Origin: Desulfomicrobium sp. UBA5193
Lineage (GTDB): Bacteria; Desulfobacterota; Desulfovibrionia; Desulfovibrionales; Desulfomicrobiaceae
Length of the DNA: 64,000 nucleotides
Direction of reading: 5' to 3'
Assembly (NCBI GenBank): GCA_002412965.1
Contig: DHWB01000011.1
Location: forward strand, 578,542-642,541
This document shows, piece by piece, positions 27,888 through 36,899 of this stretch (positions are counted from its first letter, which is position 1; every line of letters begins with the position of its first letter). Under the pieces are notes generated by a model, which made no database searches, was not told where the DNA came from, and saw only the letters and a list, made by a program, of their open reading frames with translations. Made by a program: the position numbers and the translations under genes.

Positions 27888-27902
27888 CGCCATATATGGC
27901 GC
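27888..27902. promoter_or_regulatory. predicted activator site (UAS) for the csbD promoter
   Basis: CGCCATATATGGCGC contains a perfect 14-bp palindrome and lies 117 bp upstream of the -12 GC of the csbD sigma-54 promoter. It fits the CGYSATATRTSRCRG motif seen at four other sigma-54 promoters here, except the last base. Confidence 0.65.
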
Positions 27903-28099
27903 AACTGCAAGATGTTGCGAAAGGCTTCGAGCACTTCTCTACGTATTGTTCTTTAGATTTTCATATTCAAATTAACCGTATTATAAAATTATTGTTAATT
28001 CATGCATGTCTATTTATTGCTTATTATTCATAATTTATGTTTTAATATAAATTGAAATAAAGATGTTGATTATTTTTATATTGTTGTTTAGTAATAATT
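27903..28099. other. very AT-rich spacer
   Basis: After 27950 the sequence is nearly all A/T (for example around 27990-28080), in sharp contrast to the neighbouring GC-rich genes. No gene is visible. It leads into the AT-rich 5' end of the AAA ATPase gene and suggests acquired DNA. Confidence 0.5.
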
Positions 28100-29176
28100 A
28101 TGAATAAAATAGAAAGTTTGTCGTTTGAAGAGTGCTCAAATAAAATTTTTGAATTGAGTGGAATGATATATGAGCCTGAAATAGCGTCTGATATCTGGTC
28201 AAAAATATTAAAACATAAATGGATTCTATCTGAAAAATTGGGCAGGGATGTTGGTCTGCGAACTTCCTGCATCGATTTATTAGAAAACACGGATCAGGCA
28301 GCTGACGAGTACTTTACGCAGCAACGTAAAGATACGCTGCGTGAGATGGGAGCTCAAACCATCAGCAGCGACCTTTGGAACACCATTTCCGACTCCCAAC
28401 CTCCGAAACAGTTGATTCAGCGCCGGGTCATCCTTCCTTTGACAGAGGAGGGGCTGGCGACGAAACATGGCGTTGTCCCGCCCAAGGCGATTGTGTTTTT
28501 CGGCCCTCCGGGCACAGGCAAGACGCATTTCGTCAAGGCCATCGCCGGAGTCCTGTCCTGGTGGTACATTGAGATCATGCCCAGCATGCTCATGGCAAAC
28601 GGGGTTGAGAAGATCGGGGCGAATTTGCGGCATGTCATGGAAGAAGTCAGAGGTCTCGACCGGGTGGTTCTCTTCATTGACGAATTCGAGGAGCTCGCGG
28701 GCAGCCGCGACATGGGAGACAGGATCGACAAGTCCATCACGAATGAGTTCCTGAAGCAAATTCCGCTGTTCAAGAATGAAAACAGCAAGATCCTGCTCGT
28801 CTGCGCCACCAATTACATTCGGCAACTCGATTCGGCGATGCTGCGCCCCGGAAGGTTCGATTGCATCATACCGGTTGGCGGACTGGACGACGCCGGAAGA
28901 AGGACCATTCTTGAATATTATCTTTCGAAAATAAATGCAGGCAAGGTTGACATTGGTCGCGTAGTCGAGATGACCCGTGGATTTACTCCTGCGGATATAC
29001 AATATCTGTTTCAGCAGATCGCCAGCTTTTCATTTGAGAGGGAACTGGAAACTAAAAAGAACTACCTCGTCACCACGGAAACATTCGTGAATATGAATCC
29101 GAAGATTGTCCCGTCCTTGAGTGCCGATGTCCTCGATGAGTTTGAAAAAGACAGCGTCACCTATTCTCGAATCTGA
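28100..29176 (+). CDS. AAA+ ATPase with N-terminal helical domain
   Basis: A 358-residue protein. The C-terminal two thirds is a classic AAA module. Walker A is GPPGTGKTHF near residue 136, Walker B VVLFIDEFEEL, sensor 1 ICLLVCATN-like (ILLVCATNY), the Arg finger region LRPGRFD, and sensor 2 GFTPADIQYL. The N-terminus contains ILKHKWILSEKLGRDVGLR, a motif I associate with DUF4032-type proteins. The first ~250 bp are AT-rich and the rest is not, so the two parts may have separate origins. An IS256 remnant overlaps its 3' end. Confidence 0.85.
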   Translation: MNKIESLSFEECSNKIFELSGMIYEPEIASDIWSKILKHKWILSEKLGRDVGLRTSCIDLLENTDQAADEYFTQQRKDTLREMGAQTISSDLWNTISDSQPPKQLIQRRVILPLTEEGLATKHGVVPPKAIVFFGPPGTGKTHFVKAIAGVLSWWYIEIMPSMLMANGVEKIGANLRHVMEEVRGLDRVVLFIDEFEELAGSRDMGDRIDKSITNEFLKQIPLFKNENSKILLVCATNYIRQLDSAMLRPGRFDCIIPVGGLDDAGRRTILEYYLSKINAGKVDIGRVVEMTRGFTPADIQYLFQQIASFSFERELETKKNYLVTTETFVNMNPKIVPSLSADVLDEFEKDSVTYSRI

Positions 29177-29382
29177 CGGGATGCAGGAATCTTGCAATCG
29201 TGATCGAATTTACGGATCGGTAAAATGCCTGCCTGGGCGCTTTCGACTTGCAAGGTTCGCTCCGTCAAGGCTTGGGACATTTGCTTGAGCAGCCCGTCTT
29301 CGCCAACAAGGTCTTCGGGTTTTTTGCAGTCAGCCAGAAGGCTGGAGATCAGATCTACGTGCGAATTTTTTTGTCTGTTCAT
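29161..29382 (-). pseudogene. IS256-family transposase, N-terminal remnant
   Basis: From MNRQKNSHVDLISSLLADCK the frame matches the start of IS256/mutator transposases (KKPEDLVGEDGLLKQMSQAL, TERTLQ). It then breaks into unrelated sequence before the DDE core. Only about 45 codons of the transposase remain. No terminal inverted repeats were recognised. Confidence 0.7.
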
Positions 29383-29444
29383 ATTGACTCCTTGATTTTG
29401 CGGATGTTCCGGCGTGTCGCCATGCAACACGTCGGGATGTTTGG

Positions 29445-29978
29445 CTATGCGATATAGCTGTGTATGACAGGATGAACTTCGATATTCGACGCCCCGCCGG
29501 TTTCGAGGATGCTTTTGGCCTTGGCCGTCTCGTCTGAACAGCCATGAGCGATCACGAGGTATTTGTCCGATTTGAGGGCTGTCTCATACTGCAGGCAGCT
29601 ATTTTTTGGGATACCGATACTGAACAGCGCCGCAGCCAGGGTGCTCAGTCCTCCAACGACAATTGCACCCTCCAGAGCTCCGACAACCCACCCGACCAGC
29701 GGGCCAAATACGAGGAGGGGGCCGATGCCTGGCACAACAAAGAGGGCCGAGCCAAACAACATGCCCCACAGGCCGCCCCAAAACGCTCCCTGTTTCCCCC
29801 ATACCATCATGCGCTCGCCGGTATTGTAATAGCCGACGACATGCTCTTCAGTTTGATAGTCCTTGCCCACTATGGAGAGTTTTTTCATGTCGAAACCTGA
29901 CTGCTGGAGCTCTCTGATGCTCGCTTCCGCTTCGATATGGGTATTGAAAACACCTACCGCTGTATGGTTTTTTTCCAT
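29445..29978 (-). CDS. general stress protein, YflT/DUF1269-like with glycine-rich membrane region
   Basis: A 177-residue protein. The N-terminal module MEKNHTAVGVFNTHIEAEASIREL...SIVGKDY is typical of heat-induced stress protein YflT-like sequences. The central hydrophobic glycine-rich span (WGGLWGMLFGSALFVVPGIGPLLVFG) could insert in the membrane. The C-terminal half LKSDKYLVIAHGCSDETAKAK resembles the stress-protein tail. Part of the cluster of envelope/stress genes; own promoter not recognised. Confidence 0.75.
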   Translation of the reverse strand: MEKNHTAVGVFNTHIEAEASIRELQQSGFDMKKLSIVGKDYQTEEHVVGYYNTGERMMVWGKQGAFWGGLWGMLFGSALFVVPGIGPLLVFGPLVGWVVGALEGAIVVGGLSTLAAALFSIGIPKNSCLQYETALKSDKYLVIAHGCSDETAKAKSILETGGASNIEVHPVIHSYIA

Positions 29979-30058
29979 GAAATTCCTTCTTTCAGTTCGA
30001 GTTATGCGTTGCCGGCATGGCTTCGAGTTTATTGCTTTTTAACGCTCCGCATAACGAG

Positions 30059-30118
30059 CCAAAAAGGTCGGGCCGCAAGATATCAAGACCAACGTTCATG
30101 CTGGCCCGGCCTTTTTGG
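30059..30118 (-). terminator. hairpin downstream of the small Gly/Lys-rich gene
   Basis: CCAAAAAGG-TCGGGCC pairs with GGCCCGG-CCTTTTTGG around a loop of about 28 bases. It lies 54 bp after the stop of the 48-residue gene and would terminate its transcript. Confidence 0.7.
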
Positions 30119-30171
30119 TCTGCGCTCATGCGACTGTTCGCATTTTCTCAATTCTCGTTTGTAAATCCGGC

Positions 30172-30318
30172 TTATTTTTTGACGTTATCCTTGGTTCCTT
30201 TCTTTCCTCCAGTCATCGGACCTTGACCAGGGGTATCGCCTTTGCCCTTGTCCTTACCTTTACCATGACCGTCTTTCGGCCCCTGACCTTTTGGGCCTGT
30301 TCCATCTTTGTTTGGCAT
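30172..30318 (-). CDS. small Gly/Lys-rich protein, DUF5320-like, 48 aa
   Basis: MPNKDGTGPKGQGPKDGHGK begins a 48-residue low-complexity basic protein that includes the DGTGPKGQGP and GQGPMTGG phrases familiar from DUF5320-type proteins. An ATG six bases upstream touches the GGAGGT ribosome site. The ATG at 30318, 7 bases after it, is the better start. No cysteine or catalytic residue is visible; function unknown. Confidence 0.7.
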   Translation of the reverse strand: MPNKDGTGPKGQGPKDGHGKGKDKGKGDTPGQGPMTGGKKGTKDNVKK

Positions 30319-30533
30319 CTTCATCACCTCCTTCTATATTCTTCTTTTTCAATGAGCGTTTTTATTCAATATCTGTCATGCATTTGAGATTATGAAGTAT
30401 GAATAGTGTATAAATTATTCAAAATGACATATTGAATTTCTTTTTTACACAAAAAAATAAAAGTTTTCTTCTTATATGTTATTATTTTTTAATTTTATTT
30501 TCATATTTTGAAGGAAAACTGCTGGGCGAGTGA

Positions 30534-31277
30534 TTATTCGACCCAGTATCCTTGATGATTGTAATGCTGGTGAAGTCTGATCTCATATTCGCGACTGAGC
30601 ATGTCTTCCTCGATGTATTCCGGAGATTCTTTGATGGTCTCGCGGGATATCTTGACGAAGATCTGCGACTCTTCCCAACTCACGCGTTCGATCCAGAGTG
30701 GTGATACCAAAACTTTTTTACCCGGCCACCAGTTCTGGGTGTCAATGACGAGATATCGAATCGCCCACGTATCATCATCAATGATGAAATCGACGACATG
30801 GCCGATCTCCCCGTCCGTGGCATGAATGCCATAGCCACTCACTTCACGCGTGCTGCGCAAGTGAGGATCCCAGGCCTGCTCGCCGTTTGAAAATTTCTTC
30901 CATAAATTTTTGTCGCGTACGATGTATGGAGATGGGCCCCACATGTATGGGCCACCCCAATACATTGGGAATCCGTAAAATCCATAGTAATCATTCTCAA
31001 ACTGTTGCGAAATCGGTTTGTCAGAATTAATTGATGGGCTTTTTTCAATTTGCTCTTTTGTAGAATCAATGAAAATAGTTTCATTTTTTACATCTATAGA
31101 TGTAAGTGAATATGGTGATATAAGTACTTTTCTGCTTATAAGCCAATTTCCTGTGTCTATAACAAGATATCGAATCGCCCAGTGCTGATCGTCAAAATAA
31201 AAATCTTTTATATTACCTATTTCTCCGTCGAGGCTGAGTAATTTCAAACCTTCAAGTGTTTTTGCTTGAGCGAGCAT
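30534..31277 (-). CDS. tandem PRC-barrel domain protein
   Basis: A 247-residue soluble protein made of two PRC-barrel modules. Each has GEIGxxxDFxxDDxxWAIRYLVIDTxNW followed by KVLxSPxxL/I (first around residues 6-55, second around 145-195). The N-terminal copy is AT-rich and the C-terminal copy GC-balanced, although their protein sequences are close. Stand-alone PRC-barrel proteins are often stress-induced. It has its own sigma-54 promoter at 31369. Confidence 0.88.
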   Translation of the reverse strand: MLAQAKTLEGLKLLSLDGEIGNIKDFYFDDQHWAIRYLVIDTGNWLISRKVLISPYSLTSIDVKNETIFIDSTKEQIEKSPSINSDKPISQQFENDYYGFYGFPMYWGGPYMWGPSPYIVRDKNLWKKFSNGEQAWDPHLRSTREVSGYGIHATDGEIGHVVDFIIDDDTWAIRYLVIDTQNWWPGKKVLVSPLWIERVSWEESQIFVKISRETIKESPEYIEEDMLSREYEIRLHQHYNHQGYWVE

Positions 31278-31368
31278 AATTTATTGTCCTTTTGAATATT
31301 GTTACGATTGACTCAGAAAATAAAATTATTGATCGAGTGACATTGGCATGTTTGCTATTTTATGAATC

Positions 31369-31384
31369 AGCAACAAATGCACCA
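31369..31384 (-). promoter_or_regulatory. sigma-54 promoter upstream of the PRC-barrel gene
   Basis: The minus strand reads TGGTGCATTTGTTGCT: GG-N10-GC spacing and an exact TTGCT -12 box. The start point would be about 80 nt before the ATG. Confidence 0.75.
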
Positions 31385-31499
31385 AATGAAAATTAATTGG
31401 AAAAATATTTTAAAAATATGAATTATAATACTAAATTAAAATAAAGATACCCTGATTTGAATTTTTAGAAACAGCAACGCCCATTGCATATGACAACGT

Positions 31500-31514
31500 C
31501 GCGATATGTGACGG
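31500..31514. promoter_or_regulatory. predicted activator site (UAS) for the PRC-barrel promoter
   Basis: CGCGATATGTGACGG matches CGYSATATRTSRCRG at all 15 positions and is centred 136 bp upstream of the promoter's -12 GC. A related GCATATGACA lies just beside it. Confidence 0.65.
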
Positions 31515-31544
31515 GTATTCGCATGTCAGGGTCGATCGCGACCA

Positions 31545-32669
31545 TCACGCCATCTGGCTGATCGTTTTTCGGAATCGCGCCAGGGCGGCGAAGAACAGCA
31601 GGGTGCCAATCGCGGCGATGGCCAGAAACTGGGGCCAGACCACGCCGATGCCTGCTCCGCGGTACAGAATGGCCTGTCCCGCCGATACGAAATAGGTGGT
31701 GGGTGCGATGAGCATGACGTTCTGAACCAGCTCCGGCATGCTCTCGCGTGGAGTGGCACCGCCCGAAAGGAGTTGCAGCGGCAACAGCACCAGCACCAGC
31801 AGCATGCCGAATTGGGGCATCGAGCGGGCCAGCGTCGCCAGAAAGATGCCCATGGACGTCGTTGCGAACAAATGCAGCGCAGCGGCCGCAATGAACAAGG
31901 CCACCGAACCCTGCACCGGGACCTGCAAGACGCCCTGCACCACGAACACCAGCGCCACCATCGCAGCAAGCAGCACGACCAGCCCCATGGACCAGACCTT
32001 GGCCAGCATGATCTCTGCTGGTGTTACGGGCATGACCAGCAAATGCTCGATGGTGCCGTGCTCACGCTCGCGGATCAGCGCCGCGCCGGTCAGGATGATG
32101 GACAGCATGGTCACGTTGTTGATGATCTCCATCAGCGAACCGAACCAGGACTTTTCCAGATTGGGGTTGAAGCGCATGCGCAACGCCAGTTCCACTGGCG
32201 GCACAGCGGAGCTTTTGTGACGTTGGACGAATTCGCCGACTTCGCTGGCGACAATCTGCTGGATGTAGCCGTTGCCGGTGAAGGCCTGGCTCATGAGCGT
32301 GGCATCGATATTGAGCTGGATCGCCGGCACACGCCCGGCCAGCACATCACGCTGGAATCCCGGCGGGATGTCCAGCACGAAGGTGTAGTCGCCCCTGTCC
32401 ATGCCGGAATCGATCTGTGCCAGCGTGATCATGACCGGCGTTTTGAAACGTGGCGGATAAAAACTGGAGACGATGCGCGCGGACAGGGGTGAACCGTCCT
32501 CGTCGACGATGGCGATGGGCGCATTGTGCAGACTCTCCGGCATGGCGGTGGCCGCCACGTAGATCGAGAAGGTGAAGGTATAGGCGATCAGCACCAGCAT
32601 GATCGGATCACGTACCAGGCTCCACAGCTCCTTCACACCCAGGCGGAAAACATTCTTGATCCGGATCAT
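31545..32669 (-). CDS. ABC-2 type transporter permease (YhhJ/YbhR-like)
   Basis: A 374-residue ABC-2 permease. The N-terminal anchor LVRDPIMLVLIAYTFTFSIYV is followed by a periplasmic domain and five C-terminal membrane segments with VTPAEIMLAKVWSMGL and the TYFVSAGQAILYRG region. MIRIKNVFRLGVKELWS at 32669 is the start; the longer frame overlaps the rbbA-like gene. It is last in the arc-efflux operon, 4 bp after the rbbA-like gene. Confidence 0.9.
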   Translation of the reverse strand: MIRIKNVFRLGVKELWSLVRDPIMLVLIAYTFTFSIYVAATAMPESLHNAPIAIVDEDGSPLSARIVSSFYPPRFKTPVMITLAQIDSGMDRGDYTFVLDIPPGFQRDVLAGRVPAIQLNIDATLMSQAFTGNGYIQQIVASEVGEFVQRHKSSAVPPVELALRMRFNPNLEKSWFGSLMEIINNVTMLSIILTGAALIREREHGTIEHLLVMPVTPAEIMLAKVWSMGLVVLLAAMVALVFVVQGVLQVPVQGSVALFIAAAALHLFATTSMGIFLATLARSMPQFGMLLVLVLLPLQLLSGGATPRESMPELVQNVMLIAPTTYFVSAGQAILYRGAGIGVVWPQFLAIAAIGTLLFFAALARFRKTISQMA

Positions 32670-32673
32670 GAGG

Positions 32674-35457
32674 TCACGCCTCCTGTTTTCTGAGCAGCAC
32701 GATGGCCAGCCCAAGTATGACCGGCACGGCGGCCAGCAGCGGCCAGAACGAAGGGGCCAGGGTGGCCAGTCCGAGCTCCTTGCTGAACACGCCCCGACTG
32801 ATGGTCAGGAAATGCGTCGCCGGATAGATGCGGCCGATGAAGGCTCCCACGCCTTCGAGCGAGGGCACCGGGTTGAGCAAACCGGTAAACTGTACGCAGG
32901 GGATGATGGTGCCGATCATGGTTACGAACATGGCGGCAATCTGACTTTTGGTGAAGGTCGAGGCCAGCAGGCCAAAGCCGGTGGAGCAGATGACGAAGAT
33001 GAACGCCGCCAGTGCCAGCGTGGCAAAGCTGCCCTTGATCGGCACCCCGAAAACCGTGACGGAGAGCGCCGCCAAAAGCAGGAAGTTGACCATGCCCAGC
33101 ACGATGTAGGGCAACTGCTTGCCAAGCAGGAATTCGCTGCGCGTGACCGGCGTGACATAGAGGTTGATGATCGAGCCCAGCTCCTTTTCACGCACGACCG
33201 ACAAGGCGGTCAGCATGGCCGGGATCATCATCAGCAGCATGGGGATCACCGCCGGCACCATGGCCGGCAGGCTTTTCACGTCGGGGTTGTAGCGGTAGCG
33301 GGTTTCAAGCGTGCTCGCCGCCGCAAGATCGACGCCCAGGCGGTGCTTGGCCATGTCGACCAGCCACATCTGGTGCATGGCCTGGACGTAACCGCGCACG
33401 GTTTCCGCACGTGTGGGCATGGCGCCGTCGACCCAGGCCCCGATCTGTGCGGGTTTGCCCCGCGCGATGTCACGGGCGAAACCAGGTGGAATTTCGATGG
33501 CCAGCGAGAGCTCGCCGCTGCGCATGCGCTGGTCCAGATCGTCGTAGTCGCTGATGGGTGGGCGCTCGATGAAGTAGCGCGAACCCGAGAGGTTGAGCGC
33601 ATAGTTCTGGCTCAGCACGGTCTGATCGCGGTCGAGCATGGCATAGGACAGGTTCTCGACATCGAGGTTGATGCCGTAGCCGATGATGAACATGAGGAGC
33701 GCCGTACCGAGCAGCGCCAATGTGCCGCGCACCGGATCGCGCCGGAGCTCCAGCGATTCGCGCAGCGTGTAGCTGAAGGCCCGGCCGAAATTGAAACCGA
33801 AGCGACGCGGTTTGAGCGGTGCCTTGGTCTGTGGCGCGAGCGGTGCCGTTTCCGGCGCGCTGTCCTTGTGCGCGGTACCGGCCGAAGCTTCTTCCAGATA
33901 CATGATGAAGGCCTGCTCCAGGGTTTTTGCCTTGCGCCGGAGGGTCAGCTTCGCCGGCGTGTCGCTGACCAGCACTTTTCCGGCATGCATGAGCGAGATG
34001 CGGTCGCACCGGGCGGCCTCGTTCATGAAATGGGTGGAGATGAAGATCGTGACGTGATCCCGGCGCGAGAGGTCGATCATCAGCTGCCAGAACATGTCCC
34101 GCGCCACCGGGTCCACGCCGGAGGTCGGCTCGTCGAGGATCAGCATTTCGGGCTTGTGCACCATGGCCACGGCCAGTGACAGGCGCTGGCGTATGCCGAG
34201 CGGCAGATTCGCGGGCATGCTGTCCTGCACATCCCCGAGGCCGAAGCGTTCCAGCATCTCCCGGGTACGTCCCGGAATTTCCGTCTCCGGCACCTGAAAG
34301 AGCCGCGCATGCAGCACCAGGTTCTGGCGCACCGAAAGCTCGCCATACAGCGAGAAGCCCTGCGACATGTAGCCCACGCGGCGGCGGATATCGATGTCGC
34401 GCGGATCGACCTTCTTGCCGAACAGCCACGCCTCGCCTTCGCTGGCCGGCAGGAGTCCGGTCAGCATCTTCATGGTGGTCGACTTGCCGCAGCCGTTGGA
34501 GCCCAGAAAGCCGAAGATCTCCCCTCGCTGGATGCGAAAATCGACATGATCGACGGCCACGAAGTCGCCGAAACGCATGGTCAGCCCCCTGGCCTCGATG
34601 GCGATGGTGGTGTCGTCCGACGCGGCCAGCGGAGGAACGACCACCGCGCTGTGGCCGCGTCGCTTTTCCTCGGGCAGCAGGGCGATAAAGGCGGCTTCCA
34701 GCGAATCGGTCCGGCTGTTGGTCCGCAATTCGGTCGGAGTGCCAATGGCGAGTATCTTGCCTGCATCCATGGCCACCAGCCAGTCGAAGCGCTCGGCTTC
34801 CTCCATGTACGCGGTGGCGACGATGACGCTCATGCTGCCGCGTTCGCGACGGATATGACCGATCAGGTCCCAGAATTGCTTGCGTGAGAGCGGATCGACG
34901 CCGGTTGTCGGTTCGTCCAGGATCAGGAGGTCGGGGTCGTGGATCAGCGCGCTGCACAAGCCCAGCTTCTGCTTCATGCCGCCCGAGAGCTTGCCTGCCG
35001 GGCGTGTCAGGAACGGTCGCAGACCCGTGCTGGCCGTCAGTTCGTCGATGCGCTGGCGGCGCTCGGCGGCGCTGTGCCCGAACAGGCGTCCGAAAAACTG
35101 CAGGTTCTCCTCCACCGAGAGCGTCGGATAGAGGTTCTTGCCAAGGCCCTGCGGCATGTAGGCAATGCGCGGGCAGACCGTGTCGCGGTGGCGCGTATCG
35201 GCCATGTCGCCGCCCAGCGCCTCCAGATGCCCCTGCTGCACGGCCCGCGCACCGGCGATGAGCGCCAGCAGGCTGGACTTGCCCACGCCGTCGGGACCGA
35301 TCAATCCGGTCATGCAACCGGCCGGGATGTCCAGCGTGACGTTGTCCAGCGCCAGCGTCCTGCCGTAGCGCAGGCTGATGCCTGCCAGTCGCGCGACAGG
35401 TGCCTTGGCACCGGGTGCAGTAGCACCGGGTGCCGCAGTACCTGGGTTCGCTGTCAC
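32674..35457 (-). CDS. rbbA: RbbA/YhiH-like ABC transporter: two ATPases fused to an ABC-2 permease
   Basis: About 927 residues: ATPase 1 (Walker A GPDGVGKSS, signature LSGGMKQ, LLILDEPTTGVDP), ATPase 2 (GSNGCGKST, LILDEPTSGVDP), then an ABC-2 permease from about residue 560 (LRESLELRRDPVRG, several hydrophobic helices). The E. coli namesake was named for ribosome association, but this operon context argues for drug or metabolite export. I prefer the GTG start at 35457, which overlaps the hlyD stop as GTGA with GAAGG upstream. An ATG at 35490 is the alternative. Confidence 0.88.
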   Translation of the reverse strand: MTANPGTAAPGATAPGAKAPVARLAGISLRYGRTLALDNVTLDIPAGCMTGLIGPDGVGKSSLLALIAGARAVQQGHLEALGGDMADTRHRDTVCPRIAYMPQGLGKNLYPTLSVEENLQFFGRLFGHSAAERRQRIDELTASTGLRPFLTRPAGKLSGGMKQKLGLCSALIHDPDLLILDEPTTGVDPLSRKQFWDLIGHIRRERGSMSVIVATAYMEEAERFDWLVAMDAGKILAIGTPTELRTNSRTDSLEAAFIALLPEEKRRGHSAVVVPPLAASDDTTIAIEARGLTMRFGDFVAVDHVDFRIQRGEIFGFLGSNGCGKSTTMKMLTGLLPASEGEAWLFGKKVDPRDIDIRRRVGYMSQGFSLYGELSVRQNLVLHARLFQVPETEIPGRTREMLERFGLGDVQDSMPANLPLGIRQRLSLAVAMVHKPEMLILDEPTSGVDPVARDMFWQLMIDLSRRDHVTIFISTHFMNEAARCDRISLMHAGKVLVSDTPAKLTLRRKAKTLEQAFIMYLEEASAGTAHKDSAPETAPLAPQTKAPLKPRRFGFNFGRAFSYTLRESLELRRDPVRGTLALLGTALLMFIIGYGINLDVENLSYAMLDRDQTVLSQNYALNLSGSRYFIERPPISDYDDLDQRMRSGELSLAIEIPPGFARDIARGKPAQIGAWVDGAMPTRAETVRGYVQAMHQMWLVDMAKHRLGVDLAAASTLETRYRYNPDVKSLPAMVPAVIPMLLMMIPAMLTALSVVREKELGSIINLYVTPVTRSEFLLGKQLPYIVLGMVNFLLLAALSVTVFGVPIKGSFATLALAAFIFVICSTGFGLLASTFTKSQIAAMFVTMIGTIIPCVQFTGLLNPVPSLEGVGAFIGRIYPATHFLTISRGVFSKELGLATLAPSFWPLLAAVPVILGLAIVLLRKQEA

Positions 35458-36899
35458 TGCGGTACCTTCGCCGTGAGCTCGGGCGGCCATTGCGCCTGCG
35501 GATCAAGCTTCAGCCAGACCATGCCGGGCAGGCCGGTCTTGACCTGCGTGATGTTATTTTGCAGCAGATCGCGGCCGATCCGGGCCTTGACCCGAAACAT
35601 CAGTTTCTGCCGTTCACTGACCGTCTCCACCGTCTTGGGCGTGAACTGCGCGGTGCTGGCCACAAACGAGATCGTGGCCGGGATCACGTACTGCGGCGCG
35701 GCGTCGAGCACGATATGCACTTCACTGCCCAGCGCCAGCTTCCCGGCGGCGGTTTCGGGCACGAAGAAGGTCATGTACACATCACCAAGATCGACCAGAT
35801 TGAGCACCTTGCCGCCTGCCGCGAGCACCTCGCCCGGTTGCGCGATGCGGTACTGCACGCGGCCATCGCGTGGCGCGACCAGGGCGCTGTCGTCGATGTC
35901 GACCTTGATGCGGTCGATGGTGGCCTGCGCAGCGTCAACCGTGGAGCGCGTCCCGGCCACCTGCGCGCGGGCGGCCATGATCGCGGACTGCGCCGCTTGG
36001 ACCTGCGCCTTGGCCGCGACAACCGCGGCCTGCACGCTGCGCACGCGGGCGCGATCATCATCAAGCTCCTGTTCCGACGACGCGCCCTCGCCAGTCAGCG
36101 TTTCCGAGCGCGCAAGTCGCCGCTGGGCGGCGTCGAGTTCGCTCATTCGCTGCGCAACGAGCGCCTGCAGGGCGTGCCGGTCGCTTTCACGCACGGCGAC
36201 CTGCGCTTCGGCGCTCGCCACCAGGGTGAGGGATTGCTGGTATCGCGCCTGCGCTTCATCACGCTGGGCTTCGAGGGTTTGCACCTGCATGTGCGCCAGG
36301 GTCTGGCCTGCCGTGACGAAATCGCCGTCAGCCACCAGGATGTCCTGCACGCGGCCGCTGAACTTCGACGACACATCGATTTCCGTTGCCTCGATGCGTC
36401 CGTTGCTGCTGATGAAACCCTCGCCGGGCCCTTTGGGGCGCAGCATTTGCCACGCCACCAGGCCCGCCGCCACAAGGACGGCGGCAATCCCGAGCGGGAT
36501 CAGCCATTTTTTCCATTTCTGCGGTTGCGGGGTGGCCGGTGCGGCTTTTGGGCTCGCCTCCGGAGCGGGTTTCTTCTCCGCCGGAGCAGGAGCCTCGGAG
36601 GCGTTGGCGACCGGGGGCGTGGCCGCCGCGGCTGACGGCTTGCCTTCCGGAGCGGCGGGCGCGGCAGTCGCTGCGGCGGGCACAGGAGCTGGTTCGCCGG
36701 GAGCGGCAACCGCCACGTCGGTTGCAGGAGCCTGCACGTCGGGAGCGGCAACCGCCACGTCGGCCACAGGAGTGGCCGATGCGGCCGGGGCATTGGCAGG
36801 AGTAACCTGCGCCGCAATGGCTGGTTCCGTGCCAGGAGGCGGAATCGTCACGGTGACCGTGACGGTGTACGGAGGGACGACTGGAGGGGTGGTGGTCAT
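35454..36899 (-). CDS. HlyD-family membrane fusion protein (YhiI-like) with long Ala/Pro-rich N-terminus
   Basis: A 481-residue adaptor. Residues 1-125 are low-complexity Ala/Pro/Val with repeated VADVAVAAP and ATDVAVAAP. One membrane helix follows (WLIPLGIAAVLVAAGLVAW). The HlyD core then shows the SNGRIEATEIDVSSKFSGRVQDILVADGDFV lipoyl half, a coiled-coil hairpin and ALVAPRDGRVQYRIAQPGEV. It would bridge the RbbA/YhhJ-like pump to the NodT-family outer-membrane channel. ATGA overlap with the upstream gene. Confidence 0.9.
   Translation of the reverse strand: MTTTPPVVPPYTVTVTVTIPPPGTEPAIAAQVTPANAPAASATPVADVAVAAPDVQAPATDVAVAAPGEPAPVPAAATAAPAAPEGKPSAAAATPPVANASEAPAPAEKKPAPEASPKAAPATPQPQKWKKWLIPLGIAAVLVAAGLVAWQMLRPKGPGEGFISSNGRIEATEIDVSSKFSGRVQDILVADGDFVTAGQTLAHMQVQTLEAQRDEAQARYQQSLTLVASAEAQVAVRESDRHALQALVAQRMSELDAAQRRLARSETLTGEGASSEQELDDDRARVRSVQAAVVAAKAQVQAAQSAIMAARAQVAGTRSTVDAAQATIDRIKVDIDDSALVAPRDGRVQYRIAQPGEVLAAGGKVLNLVDLGDVYMTFFVPETAAGKLALGSEVHIVLDAAPQYVIPATISFVASTAQFTPKTVETVSERQKLMFRVKARIGRDLLQNNITQVKTGLPGMVWLKLDPQAQWPPELTAKVPQ

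Noticed and set aside
32599..34179. 526-codon plus-strand frame opposite the rbbA-like gene
   Set aside because: Antisense to an unmistakable ABC transporter; low-complexity Gln/His/Arg composition typical of GC-rich shadow frames.
33470..35506. 678-codon minus-strand frame overlapping the rbbA-like gene
   Set aside because: Alternative frame of the same strand with Arg/Gly/His-rich, domain-free product; the real frame has Walker and signature motifs.
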